The notes beneath the pieces are model-generated. The model was not told the origin of the DNA. It was given only the letters and a program-made list of their open reading frames with translations, and did no database searches. The position numbers and the translations under genes are program-made. Source: Candidatus Omnitrophota bacterium (GTDB lineage Bacteria; Omnitrophota; Gorgyraeia; Velamenicoccales; Velamenicoccaceae). From it: 18,405 nucleotides of DNA. This document shows positions 1 to 7,738 of this stretch, in pieces (the stretch's first letter is position 1; each line of letters begins with the position of its first letter). The stretch covers positions 1 to 18,405 of the forward strand of contig JAQUOM010000022.1 in assembly GCA_028717105.1 (NCBI GenBank), given 5' to 3'.

Positions 1-2
1 TC

Positions 3-83
3 GCGGATTCGGATCCCCGCAGAGAATACGAAGAGACGCTGGTCAAGGCGCGGGCTTTGTTCGAGGCCTTCAAGGATGTTTAA
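3..83 (+). CDS. pabB: Aminodeoxychorismate synthase component I, C-terminal end (partial)
   Basis: Only the last 26 codons are in the window, and the gene starts upstream of base 1. The frame reads ADSDPRREYEETLVKARALF and ends at TAA (81-83). This matches the C-terminal signature of the chorismate-binding enzymes PabB and TrpE, where a bound-metal segment 'ADSDP..E..E' is followed by a helix 'ET..KA.AL'. Together with PabA the enzyme converts chorismate and glutamine to 4-amino-4-deoxychorismate for folate synthesis. The PabB rather than TrpE choice rests on the next gene, a PabC-like lyase, whose start lies about 10 nt after this stop codon or overlaps it. TrpE or another chorismate enzyme cannot be excluded from such a short tail. 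Confidence 0.7.
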   Translation, partial: ADSDPRREYEETLVKARALFEAFKDV

Positions 84-93
84 AAGAGGCGAC

Positions 94-924
94 ATGAGAT
101 ATGCTTATCTCGACGGCCGGTTTGTCGAAGAAAGCGACCCGGCTGTGCAGAGGTTCAAGGAATATCTGGCGGCCGGCCCAGGGGTTTTCGAGACGATGCG
201 CGTGATCCACGGCTGCGTGTATCTCCTCGACCGGCACATGAAACGGCTGAGCCGTAGCTCTCCCTTCGTCGGGCGGAGTTCGATAGCAAAAACAAAAGTC
301 GCCGCGGCCGTCAAAGAGCTGGTCCGTCGCCATGGATTGGAGAACGGCGCTTTGCGCCTGACCGTTGGGTCCCGAAAGGGCAGGGCCGGGATCCTGATCG
401 TCGAGCGGCCCCTCCCGGGTGAAGCCTTCTCAAAGACAGGGGCCGGTTTGTCTGCGGTCTTTTTTTCTTCAGGACGGATGGAACGCCGTCCGCGGCCTTG
501 TCTTAAAACGACAGCACGCGATTTTTATCACAGGGTCGGTTTGTTTGCCCGGTCGCGCGGCGCCGACGAGGCGTTTTTTATGAACGCGCGCGGGGAGCTC
601 GTGGAAGGTTCGCGGACTAATGTTTTTTTCGTCGAGGACGGATGCGTGGTGACGCCGTCTTTGAATTCAGGATGCCTGGCCGGCATCACGCGCCGCAGGG
701 TCCTGGAGCTGGGCCGGAGGTTGAGGCTTCGATGCCGTCAGAGGGCCGTTGCGCCTGAAGAGCTGTTTGCGGCTGAGGAGATTTTTGTAACGAACGCTTT
801 GATCGGCATCGTGCCCGTTGTCACGTATGAGGGAAAGCCGGTATGCACAGGAGAGGCGCCGATGGTATCGCGTCTTATCAAAGTTTATCAAAACGACATT
901 GAGAAGGCGTGTCGTATCGGGTAG
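94..924 (+). CDS. pabC: Aminodeoxychorismate lyase / class IV aminotransferase
   Basis: This is a 276-residue PLP enzyme of fold type IV, the family of PabC, BCAT and D-amino-acid transaminase. The N-terminus is RYAYLDGRFV, followed by the typical 'GVFETMRV' segment. The lysine expected to bind PLP is in CLKTTARDFY (about residue 138). The 'GELVEGSRTNVFFVEDG' strand and 'SGCLAGITRRRVLEL' are the conserved cofactor phosphate-binding elements. PabC cleaves aminodeoxychorismate to 4-aminobenzoate and pyruvate, which fits the PabB tail immediately upstream. I chose ATG 94 because AGAGG lies 5 nt before it and homologues start near here. ATG 76, which overlaps the pabB stop, is the alternative. 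Sequence alone does not separate lyase from branched-chain aminotransferase, so the assignment leans on context. Confidence 0.78.
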   Translation: MRYAYLDGRFVEESDPAVQRFKEYLAAGPGVFETMRVIHGCVYLLDRHMKRLSRSSPFVGRSSIAKTKVAAAVKELVRRHGLENGALRLTVGSRKGRAGILIVERPLPGEAFSKTGAGLSAVFFSSGRMERRPRPCLKTTARDFYHRVGLFARSRGADEAFFMNARGELVEGSRTNVFFVEDGCVVTPSLNSGCLAGITRRRVLELGRRLRLRCRQRAVAPEELFAAEEIFVTNALIGIVPVVTYEGKPVCTGEAPMVSRLIKVYQNDIEKACRIG

Positions 925-927
925 AAT
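899..927 (+). promoter_or_regulatory. Sigma70-type promoter overlapping the pabC stop codon
   Basis: TTGAGA (899-904) is separated by exactly 17 bp from TAGAAT (922-927). The boxes match the TTGACA/TATAAT consensus at five of six positions each. The -10 box contains the pabC stop codon TAG. Transcription would start near 934, giving a leader of about 90 nt before the transglutaminase lipoprotein gene at 1025. The window has a second TAGAAT box with the same spacing before the PAC2 gene. Confidence 0.55.
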
Positions 928-929
928 AG

Positions 930-971
930 CTCTAAGCTGTTACTGTGTTTGAAGCGCGAACAAACTTAGAG
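930..971 (+). repeat. Interrupted inverted repeat in the 5' leader
   Basis: CTCTAA (930-935) pairs with TTAGAG (966-971), and GTTTG (947-951) pairs with CAAAC (961-965) around a 9-nt loop, leaving an 11-nt bulge on the left arm. It sits at the predicted 5' end of the transcript from the promoter at 899-927. No T run follows, so it is not a standard terminator. It may be chance. Confidence 0.3.
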
Positions 972-1045
972 TTTAACGCTTAGGACTTCTGGTTTACCCT
1001 GCGCCCAGAAAAGCTCGCAGCTTAATGCTTATGCCTTACGACTTA
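962..1045 (+). repeat. Degenerate heptamer repeat (NNNCTTA)
   Basis: Four consecutive 7-mers end in CTTA: CAGCTTA, ATGCTTA, TGCCTTA and CGACTTA (1018-1045). The same 7-nt phase extends upstream, with CTTA at 965 and 979 and the variant TTTA at 972 and 993. Units between 997 and 1017 have decayed. The tract fills most of the gap between pabC and the next gene and supplies the likely start codons at 1025 and 1031. A second tract in the opposite orientation lies at 13082-13113. Confidence 0.5.
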
Positions 1046-3484
1046 AGAAGGTCTTTTTTCTTTTTTTTCTGCTGTATTTTTCTCTGCGGATGCCGTGTGT
1101 CCGAGACACAGACGTGGGCAGCGGACCGTTGTGCCGCCTTATCCCGCCACGCCGCCGAGGCCGCTCTGCGCCTCTATGAAAAGAGCCTGGCGGTGCTGCC
1201 GCCGGGGGAGGCCAGGGATAAGGTCTGCGTCAAGCTCGGCCGGCTCTATCTTGATACGGGCGCTTTTGGTGCGGCCGCAGAACGACTCCGGGAATGCCGC
1301 CTGCCTCAATCCCAGGCGTTCCTGGCGGAAGCATTTTTTAAAAACGGCGAGTATACCAGGGCCCTGGATGTCTTCAACCGGCTGGGAGAAGAGGGAGGGG
1401 CGAGGTATCTCTATTATTACGCCATGACGCTGGAGCGGTCCAATCTTTATGACAAGGCGCTGCGCATCTACCAGCGGATCCAGGATGATCCTGTTTTCGC
1501 ACAGCAGGCCCGCGAGCGCATCGCGCTCATCAACCTTTCGGCGCCGGAAACGCTGTTTGCAGGAGTTTCTCCCGAGGTCCGTTCCCTCATCGAAAAGAGC
1601 CCCGGAGAGGAGAAGTATCCTGATGCCGCCGCGCTGTATCTTTTGACGGATGAAACGATCCGCCTGACCGGGGATTCCCGGGTGGTCTCCGAACATCATT
1701 ATGTCGTCAAGATCCTCAATGCCCGCGGCAAGGAGGGTTTCGGCGAGATATCGCTGTCTTATGATTCCACCTATGAGACCGTTGAACTGGAATATGCCCG
1801 CACCATCCGGCCGGACGGCACGGTTATTTCCGTCGGCGACAAGAATATCCGGGATGTCTCGCTTTACCTGAATTTTCCTCTCTACAGCAATGCCAGGGTG
1901 CGCATTATCTCGATGCCGGAGGTCGAGCCGGGGAGTGTCATCGAATACAAAGTCAGGATCTTGAGGACGAAACTTCCTAACGAAAAAGATTTTGACACGC
2001 TCTACTGGCTTGCTGCGGATGAGCCGATCTTGATTGAACGGATGTCGCTCGCCGTCCCCAAAGACCGGCCGCTGCGCGTCAAGGTCGTGAACGGCGCCTA
2101 TAATACCTTTGGGTTTGATATGACGCCGCGCGTGCAGGAGACGCAGACCGAGCGGATCTATATGATGGAATTTAAGGACGTGCCGCAGATCATTCCGGAA
2201 CCGGCCATGCCGCCGGTCTCCAAGACCAATCCCTATTTTTTGTTCAGCACGTTCGAGAACTGGGAGGAGATTTACCGTTGGTGGCGCGGCCTCTACCAGG
2301 ACAAGGTCAAGGCCGACGATGCCATCCGGGCCAAAGTCGAGGAATTGATCAAAGGCAACAAGACGCGCGACGACAAGATCCGCGCCCTCTACAATTATTG
2401 CGCCCAGGAGATCCGTTATGTCGCCGTGGAATACGGGGATGCCGGTTATGAACCTCACGAAGCGGCGGAGATCTTCCGCAACAAATACGGGGATTGCAAA
2501 GATAAGGCGATCCTTCTTGTGACGATGCTTAAAACAGCCGGTATCGAGGCGTATCCCGTTCTCATATCGACAGCCGACAGCCTGGACGTCCAGGAAGACG
2601 CGCCCAGCCTGCTTTTTAATCATGCGATCGCCGCGGTCCGGACAAGCCGCGGGCTTGTCTTTATGGATGCGACAGCCTCGACGACATCCTTGGATGACCT
2701 CCCGGAGGGCGATCAGGACCGTCTGGTTCTGGTTTTTTATCCTCAGGAGTATGCCCTGGTGAAGACGCCGCTGTTCGGCCCGTCGCACAACACGGCACGG
2801 ACGGCGATGCATATCACGGTTCGCGAAGACGAATCGATAACAGCGGACAGGGATATCCAGGCGCGGGGATTCTTCGAACAGGCCCAGAGATACTGGCTGA
2901 AATACACGATGCCGGCCCTGATCGAAGAGGGGATCAAACAAAGGGTGCGTTCGATCTCGGAAAACGGCCGCCTTTTGGATATGACGATCGAGAATGTCGA
3001 AGATCTCAACAAGCCGGTGGTTTTTTCTTACCGTTTCGAGGCCCCGCGTTACTTCATGAGCGCCGGCCGGTCGCGTATCATGGGGCAGATGAGCGGGTTT
3101 GATACGTCTGTTGTCGCCAGGGAAAATCGTCGTTACCCTCTGGATACCGGAGGCCTGCGCAGGGAGGAAGACAGGCTTGATATTGAATTGCCGCAGCATC
3201 TTAAGGTAAAATATCTCCCTGAGCCCGTCATAGCCGACACCCGCTGGTTTTCTTTATCGAGCCTTTATGAGATGGCGGGGGACAGGCGCCTGCGCTATAC
3301 CTATATGGTGGAGGTTAAAGAACGGGAGGTCGCGGTTGAGAATTACGCCGAGTACAAAGCGCTGGTCGAACACATCGCGTCACAACTCAATCAACAGGCG
3401 ATCCTTGAGGATAACAGAGAAGAAGCTTTAAAAGAAGCGGCGGATGACGAAAACCGGATGACGGATAAACTTCCAAAAACTTGA
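1025..3484 (+). CDS. Lipoprotein with TPR, DUF3857 and transglutaminase-like domains
   Basis: This is an 819-residue predicted envelope lipoprotein. A very hydrophobic Phe-rich segment (residues 10-20) ends in the lipobox LCGC, with the lipidated Cys at 23. Residues about 35-175 form helical TPR-like repeats. DUF3857 follows at about 210-390 ('YARTIRPDGTVI', 'EPGSVIEYKV'). A transglutaminase/protease core lies at about 450-560, with the expected Cys-His-Asp triad: C491 in YGDCKDKA, H533 in FNHAIAAV and D548 in FMDATAS. About 250 residues of beta-rich sequence follow. DUF3857/transglutaminase proteins are widespread but their substrates are mostly unknown, so crosslinking or proteolysis of an envelope target is inference. 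No Shine-Dalgarno is visible; ATG 1025 and ATG 1031 are both possible. A large antisense ORF inside the gene is a shadow. Confidence 0.85.
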   Translation: MLMPYDLRRSFFFFFCCIFLCGCRVSETQTWAADRCAALSRHAAEAALRLYEKSLAVLPPGEARDKVCVKLGRLYLDTGAFGAAAERLRECRLPQSQAFLAEAFFKNGEYTRALDVFNRLGEEGGARYLYYYAMTLERSNLYDKALRIYQRIQDDPVFAQQARERIALINLSAPETLFAGVSPEVRSLIEKSPGEEKYPDAAALYLLTDETIRLTGDSRVVSEHHYVVKILNARGKEGFGEISLSYDSTYETVELEYARTIRPDGTVISVGDKNIRDVSLYLNFPLYSNARVRIISMPEVEPGSVIEYKVRILRTKLPNEKDFDTLYWLAADEPILIERMSLAVPKDRPLRVKVVNGAYNTFGFDMTPRVQETQTERIYMMEFKDVPQIIPEPAMPPVSKTNPYFLFSTFENWEEIYRWWRGLYQDKVKADDAIRAKVEELIKGNKTRDDKIRALYNYCAQEIRYVAVEYGDAGYEPHEAAEIFRNKYGDCKDKAILLVTMLKTAGIEAYPVLISTADSLDVQEDAPSLLFNHAIAAVRTSRGLVFMDATASTTSLDDLPEGDQDRLVLVFYPQEYALVKTPLFGPSHNTARTAMHITVREDESITADRDIQARGFFEQAQRYWLKYTMPALIEEGIKQRVRSISENGRLLDMTIENVEDLNKPVVFSYRFEAPRYFMSAGRSRIMGQMSGFDTSVVARENRRYPLDTGGLRREEDRLDIELPQHLKVKYLPEPVIADTRWFSLSSLYEMAGDRRLRYTYMVEVKEREVAVENYAEYKALVEHIASQLNQQAILEDNREEALKEAADDENRMTDKLPKT

Positions 3485-3518
3485 GGCGCGGTCTTTATCG
3501 GCTTTTGTGCATGATGTC

Positions 3519-3524
3519 AGGAGG
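3519..3524 (+). promoter_or_regulatory. Ribosome binding site AGGAGG that fixes the TPR gene start
   Basis: A full AGGAGG lies 6 nt upstream of ATG 3531. It rules out the earlier in-frame GTG at 3507, because the site would then lie inside the coding region. It is one of the clearest Shine-Dalgarno sequences in the window. Confidence 0.7.
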
Positions 3525-3530
3525 CAGGGA

Positions 3531-3947
3531 ATGGCTTCGTCGAAGAAACCGTTCAAAGAGGACCTGGATTTTCAGATAGTTTTTTATGAGGCGATTTTGC
3601 GCGAGATCCCTGATTATGTCGACGCCCTGATCGTCCTGGGGGAAATTTATACCAAGAAAGGCCTGCATAAAAAAGGTTTGAGGGTGGATAAGAAGCTGTC
3701 CCGTCTGCGTCCCGAAAATCCCGTCGTTCACTATAACCTGGCGTGCAGCCTGTCGTTGCTGGGAGACCTGACGAGCTCCTTCCGGGCGATTGAGCGCGCG
3801 ATCAGCCTCGGTTATGAAGATTTCACTTTTATGTGCAAAGACCCTGATCTTTCGAACCTGCGCAGCGACCGGCGGTTCGAAGAATTGCTCAGGAAGATCA
3901 GGCGCGAGAAGCGCCTGCAGGATGCCCCAGATGCTACGACCCGATAA
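3531..3947 (+). CDS. Small TPR protein (TPR end-of-group-like)
   Basis: This is a 138-residue soluble, mostly helical protein with no signal peptide or membrane segment. Two to three tetratricopeptide-like helix pairs are visible: 'YVDALIVLGEIYTKKGLHKKGL', then 'NPVVHYNLACSLSLLGD' and 'SFRAIERAISLGYED'. The C-terminal stretch DPDLSNLRSDRRFEELL is typical of the last repeat in 'TPR end-of-group' proteins. Such repeats bind other proteins, and the partner here is unknown. The gene lies 46 nt after the transglutaminase lipoprotein and its end overlaps the predicted M48 protease start by 17 nt, which suggests cotranscription and coupled translation. A role with the neighbouring membrane proteins is inference. 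Confidence 0.8.
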   Translation: MASSKKPFKEDLDFQIVFYEAILREIPDYVDALIVLGEIYTKKGLHKKGLRVDKKLSRLRPENPVVHYNLACSLSLLGDLTSSFRAIERAISLGYEDFTFMCKDPDLSNLRSDRRFEELLRKIRREKRLQDAPDATTR

Positions 3948-5070
3948 CAGCGTTCCTGCTTCGTCTCGGAATGCCAGGCGGTACCAGGCGATGAGATATC
4001 GCCTTTTCTTTTTTCGTCTCGCGGCTACTCTTGTTTTTCTTCTGGTTTTTTTGGCGACGGGCTGGTCGCGGGCGCTGAAAGTCTGGTTATTGACGTTTCA
4101 GGAAGATTTCTTTTTCCTCGTGGCCCTTTATGTTTCCTGTTTTTCTCTGTTGGCTTTTGCGGTAAGCCTGCCTCTGGATGCCTGGGAAGGTTTTTTTCTG
4201 GAGCACCGCTTTGGATTGAGCCGCCAGACATTTCGGGCATGGCTCAAAGACCTTTTGAAGAGGTCTGCGATCAGTCTTGTCGTCTCTCTGGTTTTCCTGG
4301 AAGGCGCGTATTTTTTTCTTTCTGAATTTCCGCGGTCGTGGTGGCTGGGAGCGGCCGGTCTGTGGTTTTTCTTAAGCATCGTCATGGCCAGGATCTTTCC
4401 GCAGGTGATCCTTCCTCTGTTTTTCCGTGTCCGGCCGCTGGGGGATGGGGAGGTCCGGCGCAGGCTCGTGGCGCTTTTTGAGCGTTTTCATGTCAAGCTC
4501 AAGGATATCTTTGTGTTGGATTTTTCTCACAAGACCGTCAAGGCGAATGCCATGGTGTCGGGGCTGGGTTCGACCAAGCGGATTTTTCTGACGGATACCT
4601 TATTAGAGGCTTTCAGTCCGCAGGAGATTGAAGTCGTCATGGCCCATGAATTGGGGCATTATCTCAAGCACGATACGGCCCGTCTTGCCGCCGCAGGCCT
4701 CGCTTCGAGCCTCGTTTCGTTCGGCCTGGCCTTTTTGTTTTTCGAGCGCCTTCTTTCTGTTTTCGGGTTCGCCGCCCCGAGCGATGTTGCCGCGCTGCCG
4801 TTGCTTCTTTTGATCCTTTTTGCCGCGGGGCTGTTTCTTTTGCCCGTGCAGAACGGTTTTTCGCGGATCCTGGAGAGACGCGCGGACCGTTTCGCCCTTG
4901 AGGCGACGCGCGCGGCGGAAACGTTTGTCTCGATGATGCAAAAGCTGGCTGACAGGAACATGGCGGATGTCCGGCCCCCGCGTTGGGCCGAGATCATGTT
5001 TTATGATCATCCGCCGATTTCCCAAAGGATCGACATGGCCCGTACTTCTTATGCCGGAGAACACATATGA
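3931..5070 (+). CDS. M48 family membrane metalloprotease (Ste24/CAAX protease-like)
   Basis: This is an integral membrane zinc protease of about 379 residues. Several hydrophobic segments precede the catalytic motif HELGH (H239, E240, H243) in 'EVVMAHELGHYLKHD', and two further membrane segments follow. The third zinc ligand is probably E315 in ERRADRFALE. The preceding 'VKANAMVSGLGSTKRIFLTD' stretch is typical of the Ste24 subfamily. In bacteria, these proteins are thought to process membrane or envelope proteins. I chose ATG 3931 because the family-like 'ARRYQAMRYRLFFFRLA' segment should be included, which makes ATG 3991 too late. ATG 3922 is also possible. The gene overlaps the TPR gene by 17 nt and the PilZ gene by 4 nt (ATGA), so operon membership is likely. 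Confidence 0.88.
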   Translation: MLRPDNSVPASSRNARRYQAMRYRLFFFRLAATLVFLLVFLATGWSRALKVWLLTFQEDFFFLVALYVSCFSLLAFAVSLPLDAWEGFFLEHRFGLSRQTFRAWLKDLLKRSAISLVVSLVFLEGAYFFLSEFPRSWWLGAAGLWFFLSIVMARIFPQVILPLFFRVRPLGDGEVRRRLVALFERFHVKLKDIFVLDFSHKTVKANAMVSGLGSTKRIFLTDTLLEAFSPQEIEVVMAHELGHYLKHDTARLAAAGLASSLVSFGLAFLFFERLLSVFGFAAPSDVAALPLLLLILFAAGLFLLPVQNGFSRILERRADRFALEATRAAETFVSMMQKLADRNMADVRPPRWAEIMFYDHPPISQRIDMARTSYAGEHI

Positions 5071-7046
5071 CGATACCCCGGGTTCCCTCCGTTGATGAAC
5101 GGCGCCGTTATAAGCGCCTGGAACATATTTTTCCCGTCGAATTCCGTTTTATTGCGGCTTCCGGCGAAGCGCAGGGAGAATGGCGGGAGGCGTTCACTCA
5201 GGACGTCAGCGCCGGCGGCCTGTGCCTGATCGTGACACAACTCAACGATGCGGACGTCGCCCGTTTCAGCGATCCGGCGGCCTGCGTCGCCCTTAATATC
5301 AATATCCCCGTCGGAGAAAAGCCGGCCCAGGCGACGGCCCATCCGGCATGGATGAGGCCTTTGAAAGAAGGGCTCGTCAACCAATTTATCGTCGGCGTCA
5401 CCTATGAGCGCATTGAGCCGCGCGATGTCGCCCGGATCATGCGCTATGCGGATCTGCGTAAATTCCTGAAGGCCGCCGCCATCGTTTTTACGATCACCCT
5501 GAGCCTGGGCCTCGTGACGGTCGGGTTCATTAACGCCCGCCTGCGGTATCGCAATGAAAAACTCCTGGGCAGCTTGACGGATACCCTGGTCCGCCAGAGG
5601 AACCTTGAAAAAGGCAAAGACCTGCTTGAGCTCAAGATCGACGAAATGCAATTTCTTCTGTCCCAGTCGAGCCGCAGGATCGAGACGCTGGAGACGGCGC
5701 TGGCCTTAACGGGGCGCAGCGAAAAGAAGAAGATCGAACAACTGGAGGCTTCTCTCGATTTTTTCAAAAAATACCAGGACAAGCTCAAGGAGGACCTCTC
5801 CGGGCTCCTGGCCCACAAGGCGCGCGTGGACGTGGACGTGACGGTCAAGGTTGAGGAAGGCCGCGCGATCGAAAAAAAGGTCGTGGATAAATTCTATCGG
5901 TGGCTTGGGACGCATCAGAACCATAACACAGGCCTTGTCACGAGCTTCGAAGGCGACGCCGACATCGCCGATTGGGCCTTTACCTATGACCAGGCGCTTG
6001 CCGTTGTCATTTTCGCGTTGTTCGATGATGCCGGGCGCGCCCGCAAGGTCCTGGATTTTTATGTCAACGCCGCGCGGGCCGACGGCGGGGGGCTGACGAA
6101 CGCTTATTATGCATCGAACGGGGATGTTGCCGAATATATCGCGCATGCCGGCCCGAATATCTGGCTGGGGATCGCCATCATGCACTACACGCATCATTTC
6201 GGCGACAGGAGGTATCTGGGGATCGCCGAAGAGATTTTCAGATGGCTCGATGACCTGCGGGACGCAGAAGGCGGTATCAGGGGCGGTAAGACCGTCACGT
6301 GGTACAGCACGGAACATCATCTGGACGCCTACGCGTTTTACGAGATGTTTCACACAGTGACCGGTTCCCCCGATGCCCGCCGAAAGGCCGAAGAAACTCT
6401 GCGGTGGCTCGGCGAGAACGCTTATTCAAGGATTTCCCTTCCCGTTGTCAAGCGCGGCAAGGGCGACGGGACGATCGCGACGGATACCTATGCCTGGTCG
6501 ATTGCCGCCGTAGGGCCGCAGAAGCTTAAAAGTATCGGCATGAATCCGGATGAGATCAGTAATTTTGCCATCGACCATTGCGCCGTGGCGGTCGATTTTA
6601 AGAAACCGGAAGGCTATCTTGTCCGGGTCAAGGGATTCGATTTCGCCAAGGGGACGAATATCGGCCGCGGCGGCGTCGTTTCTGGGGAGTGGACCGCGCA
6701 GATGATCCTTTCTCTGGATATCATGGCGGACTACCACGCGGCTTTAGGAGAAGAGGAGAAGGCGCGCGAATACCGGCGGCTCGCTAATGATTATATCGTG
6801 GAACTCACCAAGATGATCATCACAAGCCCTTCACCTGTGGGGCAGGGTGATTTTTGCCTGCCTTATGCGTCGCATGAGTTCGCCGATACCGGGCATGGCT
6901 GGCGCACGCCTAAGGGGAACAGGACCGGCTCTGTCGCGGCTACCGCCTACACCGTTCTGTCCATGGAAGGATATAACCCGTTGTCTTTGGGGAATCCTCC
7001 GCGGAAGGTTTCTGCCGGATCATCCGGGGCCGCTCAGGATGAATAA
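5067..7046 (+). CDS. PilZ domain / membrane / coiled-coil / alpha-toroid fusion protein
   Basis: This 659-residue protein has an unusual domain order. Residues 11-125 look like a PilZ domain, with both c-di-GMP-binding motifs: RxxxR (R13-R17, in RRYKR) and DxSxxG (D46, S48, G51). A single transmembrane segment (about 133-156) and a Lys/Glu/Leu-rich coiled coil (about 160-255) follow. Residues 265-640 are a helical repeat domain with 'FTYDQALAVVIFAL', 'GPNIWLGIAIMHY', 'STEHHLDAYAFYEMF' and 'GEWTAQMILSLDIM', resembling an alpha/alpha toroid of six-hairpin glycosidases. Candidate acids include D308, E416, D420 and E541. The simplest model is a cytosolic c-di-GMP sensor joined across the inner membrane to a periplasmic carbohydrate-binding or hydrolysing domain. 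The enzyme activity is inferred only from fold-like patterns. The start overlaps the M48 stop (ATGA). Confidence 0.75.
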   Translation: MTIPRVPSVDERRRYKRLEHIFPVEFRFIAASGEAQGEWREAFTQDVSAGGLCLIVTQLNDADVARFSDPAACVALNINIPVGEKPAQATAHPAWMRPLKEGLVNQFIVGVTYERIEPRDVARIMRYADLRKFLKAAAIVFTITLSLGLVTVGFINARLRYRNEKLLGSLTDTLVRQRNLEKGKDLLELKIDEMQFLLSQSSRRIETLETALALTGRSEKKKIEQLEASLDFFKKYQDKLKEDLSGLLAHKARVDVDVTVKVEEGRAIEKKVVDKFYRWLGTHQNHNTGLVTSFEGDADIADWAFTYDQALAVVIFALFDDAGRARKVLDFYVNAARADGGGLTNAYYASNGDVAEYIAHAGPNIWLGIAIMHYTHHFGDRRYLGIAEEIFRWLDDLRDAEGGIRGGKTVTWYSTEHHLDAYAFYEMFHTVTGSPDARRKAEETLRWLGENAYSRISLPVVKRGKGDGTIATDTYAWSIAAVGPQKLKSIGMNPDEISNFAIDHCAVAVDFKKPEGYLVRVKGFDFAKGTNIGRGGVVSGEWTAQMILSLDIMADYHAALGEEEKAREYRRLANDYIVELTKMIITSPSPVGQGDFCLPYASHEFADTGHGWRTPKGNRTGSVAATAYTVLSMEGYNPLSLGNPPRKVSAGSSGAAQDE

Positions 7047-7093
7047 AAAGATGCGGCCGGCGGGGAATTCCTGTTGATGGAGCTCAGAGGCGT

Positions 7094-7738
7094 ATGAGAC
7101 ATCGGCTGACGGGGACATACCGAAAGCTTTATAGGCATTTCGGCCCGCAGGGATGGTGGCCCGCTTCGACGCCTTTTGAGGTGATGGTGGGCGCGATCCT
7201 GACGCAGAACACTTCTTGGCAGAATGTCGAACGGGCCATCGCTCATCTCAAAAAGGCGCGAAGTCTTTCGTTAAAGGCCATGATGCGCTTGAGCGAAAAA
7301 AAACTGGCACGGCTGATCCGGCCGGCCGGCTATTACAACATCAAGGCCAGGCGTCTTAAGAATTTCCTGCGTTTTATCCAGGTGCGTTTCGGGGGCAGCC
7401 TGCAACGGATGGGCCGCGTGGAAACAAAGCGGCTTCGCCGGGAGCTGCTCGGCGTCAACGGCATCGGCCCGGAGACGGCGGATTCCATCCTGTTGTATGC
7501 TTTTTCCAGGCCTGTTTTTGTTGTGGATGCCTATACCCGGCGTTGGACGGCTCGTCACGGCCTGGCGGCTCCCGACGCGCTTTATGAGGATCTGCAGAAG
7601 ATGTTTATGGAAGGCCTGCCCGCGGACACCGCCCTTTTTAATGAGTATCATGCCTTGATCGTCCGGCTCGGCAAGGATTATTGCAGGAAGACGCAGGAAA
7701 AATGCGCGGCGTGTCCCATCCATGATGAAAAATGCTAG
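7094..7738 (+). CDS. Endonuclease III-related DNA glycosylase (MagIII-like, HhH-GPD)
   Basis: This is a 214-residue base-excision repair glycosylase. 'ILTQNTSWQNVERAI' is the N-terminal family motif. The helix-hairpin-helix and active-site region reads LGVNGIGPETADSILLYA, with catalytic Asp D145 in VFVVDAYTRRW. A C-terminal iron-sulfur cluster motif has cysteines 197, 204, 207 and 214, spaced C-x6-C-x2-C-x6-C; the last Cys is the final residue. Where Nth has its catalytic lysine (GRKTA), this protein has Glu (GPETA, E127), so it is probably a monofunctional glycosylase without beta-lyase activity. Helicobacter MagIII (COG2231), which removes 3-methyladenine, belongs to this branch; substrate identity here is inferred. 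The gene starts 47 nt after the PilZ gene and shares 17 nt with the next gene. Confidence 0.85.
   Translation: MRHRLTGTYRKLYRHFGPQGWWPASTPFEVMVGAILTQNTSWQNVERAIAHLKKARSLSLKAMMRLSEKKLARLIRPAGYYNIKARRLKNFLRFIQVRFGGSLQRMGRVETKRLRRELLGVNGIGPETADSILLYAFSRPVFVVDAYTRRWTARHGLAAPDALYEDLQKMFMEGLPADTALFNEYHALIVRLGKDYCRKTQEKCAACPIHDEKC

Noticed and set aside
1139..3199. 686-codon antisense open frame
   Set aside because: It lies wholly inside the DUF3857/transglutaminase gene, whose domains and catalytic triad are clear. The antisense product shows no recognisable domain and reflects codon bias.
5706..6353. 215-codon antisense open frame
   Set aside because: It is a shadow of the PilZ/toroid gene. The sense frame carries conserved motifs throughout.
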